Source: Streptomyces hawaiiensis
GTDB taxonomy: Bacteria; Actinomycetota; Actinomycetes; Streptomycetales; Streptomycetaceae
Length of the DNA: 64,000 bases
Assembly: GCF_004803895.1 (NCBI RefSeq)
Contig: NZ_CP021978.1
Location: 7,254,001 to 7,318,000, forward strand
Reading direction: 5' to 3'
The notes beneath the pieces are model-generated. The model was not told the DNA's origin and searched no databases. It saw only the letters and a list, made by a program, of their open reading frames with translations. Numbering within the stretch: the stretch's first letter is position 1; each line of letters begins with the position of its first letter. Of this stretch, positions 7,977 to 16,370 are shown in pieces. Both the position numbers and the translations under genes were made by a program.

Positions 7977-8666
7977 TCATCTGGGTTGACGGAAGGACGG
8001 AAGGACGGTCTGCTCGATGTGCTCGACCGCACGGGTGAGGTCCGGTACGACCGTGACCCGGCCGGGGTACTCGGCCAGCAGCCGGAGTGCCTCGGACGAC
8101 GGCGGGCGCGAGGTGATCCACAGGGCGTGGGCTCCGGCGGCGAGGGCCCCGCGTACGTCGTAGTCGAGGCTGTCGCCGACGTGCAGCACCTCCGCGGGGT
8201 CGCGGCCGTGCAGTCGAGCGACAGTCTCCACGGCGCGCGGGTCCGGCTTGGCGAACCCGAGTTGCCACGACGGGTGATGGGCCCGGAGGTGGGGGGCGAG
8301 GAGGGCTGCGACGTCGGTCTCCTGCTCGTCCCAGTGGCTCACGTTCGACAGGGTGACCACCGGCACGACCCGGGCGATCCGTGCCACCGCCTCCACCGCG
8401 CCGGGCCACAGGGCGAAGTCGGGCGGACAGTGGTCCTGGGGGAAGGCGGACGGTGCGATCCTCAGAGCGGCACACACCGTCTGCGGCGCTGTCGCATCGC
8501 TGCGCGGGTCCAGGGCGTGCAGGATCTGCTGAGCGACCTTCTTCGCCTGCCGGGCCGGGAGCGGGGACAGCTTCACGAGGCGCTGCGTCAGCGTCGTCCC
8601 GGACGGCTCGCCCAGGGTGTATCCGACGTCGAGGCTCACCAGCCGCACCGGGGCCCCCGTGCTCAC
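7977..8666 (-). CDS. HAD-superfamily hydrolase
   Basis: 229 residues with the four HAD motifs: LVSLDVGYTL (nucleophile Asp in motif I), VVTLSN (motif II), GFAKPDPRA (motif III Lys) and HVGDSLDYDV (motif IV acidic pair). The second acidic residue of motif I is Gly (D-V-G rather than D-x-D), as in a sizeable subgroup of HAD proteins, so phosphatase activity is likely but not certain. The GTG start overlaps the upstream stop (GTGA, 8663-8666), showing translational coupling. It probably removes a phosphate from a pathway intermediate. Confidence 0.85.
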   Translation of the reverse strand: MSTGAPVRLVSLDVGYTLGEPSGTTLTQRLVKLSPLPARQAKKVAQQILHALDPRSDATAPQTVCAALRIAPSAFPQDHCPPDFALWPGAVEAVARIARVVPVVTLSNVSHWDEQETDVAALLAPHLRAHHPSWQLGFAKPDPRAVETVARLHGRDPAEVLHVGDSLDYDVRGALAAGAHALWITSRPPSSEALRLLAEYPGRVTVVPDLTRAVEHIEQTVLPSFRQPR

Positions 8667-9112
8667 GAACGACCCGCCAGGGCCGCGATGATCATGTCGA
8701 TCCGTTCGGTGCGCACGGGGCCAGGGCCAGCCTCGCCGAGGAAGGTCAGCAGATGCCGGGCTTCGGCCGGCGACCAACTGCTGGTGTCGACACCGGCCTC
8801 GGCAGCGGCCCGGGCGAGGTCGTCGGGGATCGTCGGCGGACGCGCGCCGTGCGGTAACAGCAGCGTGCCGCTCCACCCCTCTCCGGCCTGCCCCTGCGGC
8901 AGGGCAGGGTCGAGGGGCGCAAGGACGGTGACGTCGTCGAAGGTGAGGATCCGGACCGGGAGTTCGGGCAGGTACACCGGCCGCTCGAGGCGAAGGGTCG
9001 TGGACAGGAAGGTGTCGTGTCCGCTAAGTCGCTCGTCCACGACGAGCAGGACCTTCTCCTCGCGCTGCTCCAGGCGGCCGTGGACCGCCAGCTCGCCCGT
9101 GTGCCTGGGCAT
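8663..9112 (-). CDS. Small protein of unknown function
   Basis: 149 residues that I do not recognise. The N-terminal two thirds look beta-rich (LAVHGRLEQREEKVLLVVDE, with alternating hydrophobics). The C-terminal third is helical: SWSPAEARHLLTFLGEAG followed by VRTERIDMIIAALA. The last 40 residues faintly resemble the helical end of YdeI/OmpD-associated proteins, not enough for a call. Codon use fits the neighbours and it is coupled on both sides: TAATG with the enolase-superfamily gene and GTGA with the HAD gene. A role as an accessory or binding protein of the same pathway is an inference from position only. Confidence 0.7.
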   Translation of the reverse strand: MPRHTGELAVHGRLEQREEKVLLVVDERLSGHDTFLSTTLRLERPVYLPELPVRILTFDDVTVLAPLDPALPQGQAGEGWSGTLLLPHGARPPTIPDDLARAAAEAGVDTSSWSPAEARHLLTFLGEAGPGPVRTERIDMIIAALAGRS

Positions 9113-10161
9113 TACCGGCGCACCTCCATCCCGAGACCGGGCCGGTCCGGGAGAGCGACGTGGCCGCCGTCCGGCCGGAGTGTGCCGCACAGTGCCCGCT
9201 GGCGGCGCGGCTCCCACACCACCTGGTACTCCACCGCGCCCGACACGTGCGGAAACGCGGCGGCTAGGTGCACGGCGGGCAGGAACGCCCGGCCGTGCAG
9301 GTGGACGGGCACCTTCGCGTCGTGTGCGGCGCCGAGCCAGCCCTGCGCCTCGGTGATCCCGCCGCACCACACCGCGTCGAACGTGAACGCCTCCGGCCGG
9401 CAGTGCTCCAGCAGGGCCCTGGCGTCCTCCGCATGGGACAGTCGCTCGCCGAATGCGACCCTCAGCCCCTCCGTCTGTCGGCGCAGCTGTCGGTACGCGG
9501 CCTGGTCGGTTCGCGGGAGCGGGTCCTCCACCCAGCGCACCGTCTCCGGAGTGAGGAGCGGTGCGACCTCCATGGTCCGCAGGTGCCCCCATGCGCCCAG
9601 GGCGTCCACCGCCACACTGTCCCCCGCCCACTTCGCCGCCCGTTCGGCCAGCAGCGCCATCTCGGCGGCTTCAGCGCCGCGCAGGGCCCACTTGGTGAAG
9701 GCGAAGCCCCCGTCGGCGGTGGACTTGACGGACTCGGGGGCCGACGTGGAGGCCAGGTCCAGGGAGAGCCAGGAGGCGTAGACCGGCACTCGCGGTTCGG
9801 GCCGGTCGCTGAGCAGGGCCGCGACCGGCAGGTCGGCGAGTCGGCCGTGCAGGTCCCACACCGCGCAGTCCAGCGCCCCGACCGCCCAGCGGCCGAGCCC
9901 CGCCGCGTGCGGGCCGAGGCCGGCCAAGAGCCTGTGCAACAGACCCGTGTGGTCGGCCACGGGGTGCCGCAGAGCGCTCTGCCCAAGCCGGGTGGCGACG
10001 AGCGCGGCGGGCAGCTCGTCGACCGGGGCGAATACCCCGGTCACTCCGCCGGCCTCGACCACGATCGCGAACCGGCTGTCGCCAGCCTTCCACGGGCCCG
10101 TCCCGCTCTCGTCGAGGCGCTCGACCCGCACCCGGTCGATGACCGCGTCAGCGGGGTCCAT
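9112..10161 (-). CDS. Enolase-superfamily enzyme (mandelate racemase/muconate lactonizing type)
   Basis: 349 residues. The superfamily signature WAVGALDCAVWDLHGR is followed by a candidate catalytic Lys157 (FTKWAL), then three carboxylate metal ligands: Asp186 (VDALGAW), Glu212 (VEDPLP) and Glu239 (FGERL), with a further Asp262 in the barrel. These enzymes abstract the proton next to a carboxylate for racemisation, epimerisation, dehydration or cycloisomerisation. A single Lys with E-x-x-x Asp spacing looks most like the dipeptide-epimerase/o-succinylbenzoate-synthase-like group, but the exact reaction cannot be assigned. It overlaps the radical-SAM-like gene by 14 nt and the next gene by 1 nt. 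Confidence 0.83.
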   Translation of the reverse strand: MDPADAVIDRVRVERLDESGTGPWKAGDSRFAIVVEAGGVTGVFAPVDELPAALVATRLGQSALRHPVADHTGLLHRLLAGLGPHAAGLGRWAVGALDCAVWDLHGRLADLPVAALLSDRPEPRVPVYASWLSLDLASTSAPESVKSTADGGFAFTKWALRGAEAAEMALLAERAAKWAGDSVAVDALGAWGHLRTMEVAPLLTPETVRWVEDPLPRTDQAAYRQLRRQTEGLRVAFGERLSHAEDARALLEHCRPEAFTFDAVWCGGITEAQGWLGAAHDAKVPVHLHGRAFLPAVHLAAAFPHVSGAVEYQVVWEPRRQRALCGTLRPDGGHVALPDRPGLGMEVRR

Positions 10162-11296
10162 CGACGAGGTCCTCTCCCGCGTAGGTGAAGTACCACAGCG
10201 GCCGGTAGCACTCCCAGCCCACCGGCCGCAGTCCGGTCGCTGCCATGGCCTGCTCGATCGCCGTACGCGCCTGCAGGTAGTACTCCAGGCTCTCCGCGCT
10301 CGGCGTCCGCATCCCCTGCATCATCACCGTGTGCGCCTGGAAGACCTGGAAGTTCGGGAACGCGGTGACCTCGCCCGCCAGTGCGTTCACCCCGTCCATG
10401 AGGTCCTCCATCGGGTCCAGCCCGACGATGTACGTGTATGAGGTGTCCAGCCCCGCCGCCCGCGCCCGCATCAGCAGGTCCGGCATCTGCTCCGGCCGAA
10501 GGTCGGCCTTGGTCGCCTTCATCAGTGCCTCCCGCCGGGTGAAGTGCTCGGCTGTCAGCCTGAGCACGAACGGTGACACCTGCGACGCGATGGTCTCGAA
10601 CGCCTCGTCGCTGCGCAGCACGGACGTGAGGAAGCCGATCCGAGCCTTGACGCCGGCCCGCTCCAGAGCGGGCCGCAGGGCGGTTAGGTGTGCGACGGCC
10701 GCCTCCTCCCGCTCGAAACAGCCGGTGGAGACGGTGACCTCGGTCAGCTCGGCCAGGCTGCGGCGGGGATGCTGCTCGCCGAGGGCGTGCAGCAGGGCGT
10801 CGAGCCCTTGGTCTTCCTGCATCCTCGGATCGGCGGCGGCCTCCAGGGTGTTCGGGCACCAGCCGCACCCGACGCACCGGCTGCGGGCGTTGGGGTTGAG
10901 GGTCGCGGCGCGGCCGTCGTTGCGGAAGTACCCTCCGACCGCCTCGTCGGCATCAATGCGCCCGACGTGCGCGACCACCTCGCCGTTCAGCGACAGCTCG
11001 TCGCTCCGGAGCCGGAAGGGGCTGGCCGGCTGGTTCAGCGGGACGATGATCTGCCAGGGGGCATCGGGGCGGCGCACGAGGCGAAGGTTGACCCGGGCCC
11101 GGTGACGGTCCTGGTCGGAGGTGATCCCGTACAGGTTGACGGCGATCAGCAGCACGTCCTCGACGGGGACTCCGTGGCGCAAGGCAGCCTGCTCCAGATG
11201 ACGCAGGCGGTCGGTGCCGACGGCGCCGTCCGAGGATATCGACCGGCGCATGGAGAGATGCAGCATGGAGGACTCCAACTTGAGTTCGGCGGGCAC
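10148..11296 (-). CDS. Radical-SAM-like iron-sulfur protein with CX2CX2C motif
   Basis: 382 residues. Around residues 141-147 lies the compact cluster RCVGCGWCPN, i.e. Cys-x2-Cys-x2-Cys instead of the standard radical-SAM Cys-x3-Cys-x2-Cys. After it come EVTVSTGCF, RAGVKARIGFLTS, SPFVLRLTAEHF and LDTSYTYIVGLDPMEDLMDG, which look like strands of a biotin-synthase-like TIM barrel. I call it radical-SAM-like by fold pattern. It could instead be a ferredoxin-like cluster protein. The GTG start has AGGAGG five bases upstream. It opens the tightly coupled enzyme run and could carry out the key C-C or C-H chemistry of the pathway. Confidence 0.65.
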   Translation of the reverse strand: MPAELKLESSMLHLSMRRSISSDGAVGTDRLRHLEQAALRHGVPVEDVLLIAVNLYGITSDQDRHRARVNLRLVRRPDAPWQIIVPLNQPASPFRLRSDELSLNGEVVAHVGRIDADEAVGGYFRNDGRAATLNPNARSRCVGCGWCPNTLEAAADPRMQEDQGLDALLHALGEQHPRRSLAELTEVTVSTGCFEREEAAVAHLTALRPALERAGVKARIGFLTSVLRSDEAFETIASQVSPFVLRLTAEHFTRREALMKATKADLRPEQMPDLLMRARAAGLDTSYTYIVGLDPMEDLMDGVNALAGEVTAFPNFQVFQAHTVMMQGMRTPSAESLEYYLQARTAIEQAMAATGLRPVGWECYRPLWYFTYAGEDLVDGPR

Positions 11297-11324
11297 GGTT
11301 GCCTCCTGGGTGAGGTGCTGGGGA

Positions 11325-12227
11325 TCAGGTGTGCGTGATCAGGTAGGTGGGGCCCTCGCCGCGCCGGGCTCGTTCGATGGCGCCGAGGCGGGCGAAGGCG
11401 CGCGGCGCCATCAGCTCCTGCCAGGTCGCGAGGTCGTGGACGGCCCACATGTCGTGCTCTGCGGGATCGAGTCGGATCCGGCCGAGCTGGTCGGCGGTCA
11501 GCTGGCCTCCGTCGAAGATGAGCCCCACCTTGTTCAGCGGCAGGCGCGGCCCGGCGTGCAGGAAGTGCGTCAGGAGCAGCTTCGGCGTTTCCAGACCGAG
11601 TTGGAGGCCCGTCTCCTCGACCGCCTCTCGCCGTGCTGTCTGCAGCGGGTCCTCGCCTCGGGCGTCCAAGTTGCCGCCCGGGAACTGCCAGAGTCTCGAG
11701 CCGTAGACCGAGCGGAGCTGGACCGGCCGGTCGTGTTCGTCGCGGATGTACAGGCAGCCGTACACCGTGTGGTGGGGGACGGTCTGCGCGTACTGCGTGG
11801 GCGTCATCGGCATGGGGCGGCCGGGCCGGGCAGGGCGGTGGTCGAATGCGAGGGCGAGAACGCCGAGGGCTTCCTTGGCCGGCGGGTAGATGCTGCGGAG
11901 GTTGGCGAGCAGCTCTCCGGGCGGCCCGTCCGGGTCGATGCGCACGGTGTCCTCCGAGCTGAGCAGATCCTCGAAGGAGTGGTACGGGGTGATCCGCTTA
12001 ACGATGACGTCGAGTTCCCGCCCGGTGTCCCGGTCGTGGAAGACGACCGTGTCACCGACTGCGACGGCGCGCTTCTGCGGGGTGGCCACCCTCACTTCGA
12101 TCGTCTTGCGGCCTGCTTCCACTTGGCGGTAGTACCGCCCGAGCAGGTGCATGTGGTGCTCTTGTGGTTCACCTCCGGTCGCCGGACTCGGGACGGCTGG
12201 GATCGCCTGCTGGGTGTCGTCAGGCAC
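11325..12227 (-). CDS. ASCH domain - Nudix hydrolase fusion
   Basis: 300 residues with two domains. The N-terminal part (about 26-130: LLGRYYRQVEAGRKTIEVR, VGDTVVFHDRDTG) matches the ASCH fold, an RNA/nucleotide-binding relative of PUA. The C-terminal part (about 150-290) is a Nudix hydrolase: WQFPGGNLDARGED leads into REAVEETGL, the REUxEExGU core. The stretch from the glycine to the first Glu is one residue longer than the usual five. Nudix enzymes cleave nucleoside diphosphates linked to another group. GTG start with GGAGG five bases upstream. It lies 28 nt before the radical-SAM-like gene and after a gap of 129 nt. Confidence 0.85.
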   Translation of the reverse strand: MPDDTQQAIPAVPSPATGGEPQEHHMHLLGRYYRQVEAGRKTIEVRVATPQKRAVAVGDTVVFHDRDTGRELDVIVKRITPYHSFEDLLSSEDTVRIDPDGPPGELLANLRSIYPPAKEALGVLALAFDHRPARPGRPMPMTPTQYAQTVPHHTVYGCLYIRDEHDRPVQLRSVYGSRLWQFPGGNLDARGEDPLQTARREAVEETGLQLGLETPKLLLTHFLHAGPRLPLNKVGLIFDGGQLTADQLGRIRLDPAEHDMWAVHDLATWQELMAPRAFARLGAIERARRGEGPTYLITHT

Positions 12228-12356
12228 ACGTGCCTCCGTTCGATGCGTTCCGTCCGTCGCGGTCTTGGGATCCCAACCGGGCCAGGGTCCGGTGGCCGCG
12301 CTCCTGTGTTTTGGATCGGCGTGGGTGGCGATGAAGTGGACGAGGATGCCAGCGCG

Positions 12357-13625
12357 CTACGGCAGTTCGATCGGTCCGTAGCGCGCGTGCGGCTCCTGCC
12401 GCATCAACGCGTCGTACCGGTCCGCTACCGAGAAGTGCCAGAACTCGGTTCGGTAGTTCGTAAAACCTGCGTTCTCCATGGCGTTGAGCAGCAGCATGCG
12501 GTGGTGGCGCGCACGATCGCTGACGTTCGGGGCGTGAGTGAAGCAGGCACCGTCGCTCTCCTCGGGGGAGGCATTGACGCGGGTACCGAGGTCGAGTTCG
12601 TGACCGTCCTGGTCGGCGAGGGTTACGTCCACGGCCGCGCCCGCGGAGTGGGGCGCGATCTCCGGTGGTGATACGTACCGGCTGGCAGCCTGGTACAGCT
12701 GCTCAGCTGTCCAGCCGGGGCGAGCGGAGGCCAGCTCGTCCCGGTACTCGGTGAAGTAGCGCTGCTGTAGGGCCAGCGGCCGGTAGCCCTCGATGAACAG
12801 CAGGTCGGTGCCAGCGGGCAGGAGCGAGCGGGCGTGCTCCAGCCGGGCTAGGACGCCCTCGCGGACGTGGGCGAACGCGCCCAGCGGATCTTGCTTGCGG
12901 GGATCGACGCGGAAGCTGTGGTCACGCACGTCGACGAGCGGCTCCCCGCACTCGCGCACCGGGACTGCGGCGACCTGCGGATCGGACATCAACACCAGAC
13001 TGCTCATCGAGTCTCCCTGCGACGGCTTGCACTGCGGCGGCGGGGTTGGGGAGGCAGAGGCCAGGTCGGTTTCGCGCAGGATTCGCGCGATGGTGTCCTG
13101 CAGCGTGCTGTCGGCCGGGATCACGGTCTCCAGACCGCCGGGCAGCAGATCCAGCTCGCGGTACCAGGAGGCGAGGTGGCTGTCGGTGACTTGCGCCAGG
13201 TACGCGGCATCCGCCTTCGACGCGTGTCGGACAAACGTCGATTCCAGCGGCACGTCCAGGTAGTAGCAGCAGGAGACGCCGCGGTGGTCCCGTACCAGAG
13301 ACGTGATCATGTGGCTATAGCGATCGGCGTACAGGATCCCCTCAAGCACCACGTGAAAGCCGGCGTTCAGTGCTTCGCGTGCGATCCTCCCCAGCAGGGC
13401 GATGTTGGCGCCGCGCGCGGTGTCGTGTTCCCTGAGCACGTTCCGGCGGATCACGTCCTGGCCCACGATCGCGATACCACGGCCGTAGTGATCTCGCAGG
13501 CCCTGGGCCACGCTTGACTTGCCTGTCGCCGAGTTGCCGCGGATCACCACCAGGCGGGTGTCCTCACGGCCGGCCGCAGTTGCAGTGGGCACACGACGGT
13601 GTGCGCCGCTCGGTGTGCCGGTCAT
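12357..13625 (-). CDS. P-loop kinase joined in frame to VanX-like D-Ala-D-Ala dipeptidase
   Basis: 422 residues. Residues 1-200 are a zeta-toxin-like P-loop kinase (Walker A GNSATGKSS at 30-38, then VVLEGILYADRY). Residues 207-422 are an M15D dipeptidase of the VanX type: GYRP with the catalytic Arg, His-Ser-Ala-Gly-x-x-x-Asp zinc motif (PHSAGAAVD), and EFWH with catalytic Glu and third zinc His. The dipeptidase part begins with its own ATG (13007) preceded at five bases by AGGGAG, so it may also be made as a separate 216-residue protein. VanX-type enzymes remove D-Ala-D-Ala and can protect cell-wall synthesis. The start overlaps the upstream stop (ATGA). Confidence 0.82.
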   Translation of the reverse strand: MTGTPSGAHRRVPTATAAGREDTRLVVIRGNSATGKSSVAQGLRDHYGRGIAIVGQDVIRRNVLREHDTARGANIALLGRIAREALNAGFHVVLEGILYADRYSHMITSLVRDHRGVSCCYYLDVPLESTFVRHASKADAAYLAQVTDSHLASWYRELDLLPGGLETVIPADSTLQDTIARILRETDLASASPTPPPQCKPSQGDSMSSLVLMSDPQVAAVPVRECGEPLVDVRDHSFRVDPRKQDPLGAFAHVREGVLARLEHARSLLPAGTDLLFIEGYRPLALQQRYFTEYRDELASARPGWTAEQLYQAASRYVSPPEIAPHSAGAAVDVTLADQDGHELDLGTRVNASPEESDGACFTHAPNVSDRARHHRMLLLNAMENAGFTNYRTEFWHFSVADRYDALMRQEPHARYGPIELP

Positions 13626-15115
13626 GCGGGCCATCCCGTCTCGCTGTACAGATCCCCGTTCTGGATCTTTGCGATGGCTTGGCGGGTGTAGGAAACGAGG
13701 TTGTCGGGCAGCGCGGCGGGGTCCCAGAACTTCCACTGGGTGCACTTGTCCGGCTCGCGCAGTTCCGGCTCGCCGCTCCAGGCGCGGGCGCGGAAGAACA
13801 GGCCCATGCGGGGCCGGTCCCCGGCCTTGTCGATGTGATGGACGACGTGGACGAGTTCGACGTCCTGGCGCTCGATGTGCAGGCCGGCTTCCTCCCGTGC
13901 CTCCCTGATCAGGCAGGTGATGGCGCTCTCCTGCTCGCAGTGGCCGGCCAGGACGTGCCAGGTGGACGGCGCGAACGCGGAGTCGGGGTGGCGCAGCCCG
14001 AGCAGCACCGTCCCGTCGGGCCGCTCCAGGTAGAGGTGGACGCCAATGACGTTGAGGACTGTGCCGTGCGGCGCAGCTGGGCGGTGCTCCTCGTGCGATG
14101 AGAGCCCGCTCTGCGACGCAGTGCTGGACGCGTTGGCCGGGCGGCTGGCGGCGTGGCGCCGTACGAGGTCGCTGGTGGTGTCTGCGATGCGCAGGCGGTG
14201 GAGGTCGTCGGGGGCGAACCAGGCCAGCATCACCCCCTCCGTCAGGCGGAGGTCGCGGGGGTCGCCGTTCCAGCGGCCGGCGTAGATGGCGATGGGCACG
14301 CTCGCGCCGGCGTCGTCGGAGGCGTACTCAGTGCCGAACGGTGTCAGGTCGGCGATGTCGAGGCTGGCTTCCTCGGCCAGCTCGCGCCGCACGGTGTCTT
14401 CCAGGGTGGCGTCCTGGGGCTCTCGGCCACCGCCCAGCAGGGACCACATGCCCGGCTCCCAGATTTGGTCGGGGAAGTAGTCGCGCAGGTGGAGCAGGTA
14501 CTCGCCGCGGTCGTTGTAGATCAGGGCGGAGGCGTTGGCCCTCTCCGGTTCGGTCTCCGGCGTGAGCTTGAGCAGCTTCTCGCGCAGGGAGGGGGAGGTC
14601 ACCCTGTCCACGGGCCGCCACTCGATGCCGCCGACCTCTTCTTCCTGCAGCACCACCGGCGCCTCGGCCGCGGTGTGCAGGCGGAAGAGGAACCGGAGGT
14701 CGAAGTGCTGGTGGCCGGGTTCGCCTTTGCCCGGGTGGGCGTCGATGTCGTGGGTGTCGATGTCGAACGGCACAGTCTCGTAGCCGGGCCACGGTGCCAC
14801 GGCCTGCGGCGGGATGCCGGTCTCCTCGTGCAGCTCCCGCAGCGCCGCTGCTGCCAGGGACTCGTCGGCGGGCTCGGTGTGTCCGCCGGGGGCGAGGACC
14901 TTTCCGCTCGCCAGGTGCAGCACGTGCAGGACGCGGCCGAGCTGGTCGACGACGATCGCGCCGCAGGTGACGTGTCCGGTGAAGGTGGAGCGGCTGGCGA
15001 TGTCGGTGGGACGTTCGAGGGCGTCCAGGAGGCCGCCGAGCTGGTCGCGTTCGTGAGGGTGGCGAGCGAGGTAGGTCTCGACGGTCGTGCGGATGTGGTC
15101 GTGCGACAACGGCAT
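13622..15115 (-). CDS. Triple Nudix-domain protein
   Basis: 497 residues with three Nudix modules in a row. Nudix boxes are at about 77-101 (APGGHTEPADE then RELHEETGI), 228-252 (GGGREPQD then RELAEEASL) and 390-412 (AGHCEQES then REAREEAGL). Box 1 matches the consensus well. Box 2 has Ser in place of the conserved Gly near its end. Box 3 is shortened but keeps the REUxEE metal-binding core. Most Nudix proteins have one domain. The protein should hydrolyse nucleoside-diphosphate-linked compounds in the cytoplasm, or some modules may only bind them. Stop overlaps the kinase-dipeptidase start (ATGA); the bi-Nudix gene follows downstream. Confidence 0.88.
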   Translation of the reverse strand: MPLSHDHIRTTVETYLARHPHERDQLGGLLDALERPTDIASRSTFTGHVTCGAIVVDQLGRVLHVLHLASGKVLAPGGHTEPADESLAAAALRELHEETGIPPQAVAPWPGYETVPFDIDTHDIDAHPGKGEPGHQHFDLRFLFRLHTAAEAPVVLQEEEVGGIEWRPVDRVTSPSLREKLLKLTPETEPERANASALIYNDRGEYLLHLRDYFPDQIWEPGMWSLLGGGREPQDATLEDTVRRELAEEASLDIADLTPFGTEYASDDAGASVPIAIYAGRWNGDPRDLRLTEGVMLAWFAPDDLHRLRIADTTSDLVRRHAASRPANASSTASQSGLSSHEEHRPAAPHGTVLNVIGVHLYLERPDGTVLLGLRHPDSAFAPSTWHVLAGHCEQESAITCLIREAREEAGLHIERQDVELVHVVHHIDKAGDRPRMGLFFRARAWSGEPELREPDKCTQWKFWDPAALPDNLVSYTRQAIAKIQNGDLYSETGWPA

Positions 15116-15172
15116 GGGGCTACCTCAGAGGGGCGTGGAGCGGGACGTGTTGAGGCGGGGTGCTTGTTCGGG

Positions 15173-16309
15173 TCAGGTCAGCCGCATCCCCTCCGCCGGG
15201 ATCTCCTCGATGGCGGCGGGGCGAGCGGTGGGCAGGCCCCACCGCTCGCGTGCCGTCTCCGCCGCGAGCTGGGCTTGCCGCGCGCCGGGCGGGCCCCAGC
15301 CCAGCAGGGCGGCTGCCTGGGCGGGGGTGGCGAGCAGGCGGGCGAAGGGGTGGCCGGTGGCGGGGTCGACGGCCGTCGGCCCGATGGCGGTGACCCGGGC
15401 GGCCAGGCGGAGCCGGGCGTTGGACCCCACGCCGCCGTAGACCTCGCCGGTCTCGTCCAGCACCCAGCCCAGTCGCACCGGATCGGCCAGGGTGAGCTGG
15501 GCTTCCTCGGCGGCTTCGCGGTGCAAGGTGTCCTCGGGAGTCGCGTCGGTCGTCTCCACGGTGCCGCCGGGCAGCATCGGCAGCGCACCCCGCGGGCCGG
15601 GGTCGGCCACGAGGACGACCCGGCCGTCGGGGGCGAAGCACCACGCCCAGGCTTGCTGTACGGGCAGCCGCTCGGGGACGGGGCTGCGGTGGAGAGGGCT
15701 GTCCCACAAGGGTCGGTAGCGGACGTGGACGTCATGGCGGTCCAGCGCCGGGACGTCGTGGATGTGCCGGCCGTCGGCGAGGTGAGCGGTGGCGGTGTTC
15801 CCGAGCCGGGCACGGTAGGCGGCGAGCATGATCTGCCTGTCCACGGGCCGCAGCCTCTGCACCGCGTCCCGGGTCTCCAGGAAGGCGTACTCGGACAGCT
15901 CCTCGCGCGGCAGGCGGATCGCCTCCACCTGGTCGGGGTGGAGAGTTCCCCCGTCGAAGACGAACCGGATCTCGCCGGGGCATGCCGTGGCAGTCTGGAG
16001 GTCGGGGTGGTGCGGGGAGAAGGAGTGGACGGCGAGCACGGCCGACAGGGGTAGATCCAGGCCCAGTTCCTCGGTGATCTCGCGCCTGCAGGTGACGTGC
16101 GGGTGTTCGCCGGCTTCGACGACGCCTCCGGGCAGCAGCCACGAGTCGTCCCCGCGGTAGGTGGGGTGCACCAGCAGGACCCGGCCGACCTCGTCGGTGA
16201 TGATCGCGGCGGCGCCGAGCCACGCCGCATGCCGGGATGCGGCGTACTGCGCTGCGGGCAGATCGGCACGCGGTGAGACGTGATCCGAAGGGGAGACGGG
16301 AGAGGTCAC
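15173..16309 (-). CDS. Double Nudix-domain protein
   Basis: 378 residues with two Nudix modules. The first (about 30-160) has LLPGGVVEAGEH and RREITEELGL, a complete box. The second (about 215-330) has MLPGGTVETTDA and HREAAEEAQL, with Gln in place of the conserved Gly. After the first domain is a linker rich in His and Arg. Start is GTG at 16309. Gene order (ABC exporter downstream by transcription, tri-Nudix upstream) places it in the same block. Substrate unknown; two further Nudix genes follow within 5 kb on the same strand, which suggests they act on related phosphorylated compounds. Confidence 0.85.
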   Translation of the reverse strand: MTSPVSPSDHVSPRADLPAAQYAASRHAAWLGAAAIITDEVGRVLLVHPTYRGDDSWLLPGGVVEAGEHPHVTCRREITEELGLDLPLSAVLAVHSFSPHHPDLQTATACPGEIRFVFDGGTLHPDQVEAIRLPREELSEYAFLETRDAVQRLRPVDRQIMLAAYRARLGNTATAHLADGRHIHDVPALDRHDVHVRYRPLWDSPLHRSPVPERLPVQQAWAWCFAPDGRVVLVADPGPRGALPMLPGGTVETTDATPEDTLHREAAEEAQLTLADPVRLGWVLDETGEVYGGVGSNARLRLAARVTAIGPTAVDPATGHPFARLLATPAQAAALLGWGPPGARQAQLAAETARERWGLPTARPAAIEEIPAEGMRLT

Positions 16310-16370
16310 GTATCTCTGCCTTCCGAGACGGTGTACGGGCGAGTGGACAGCGCGGAACGGCGAGGGGTGA

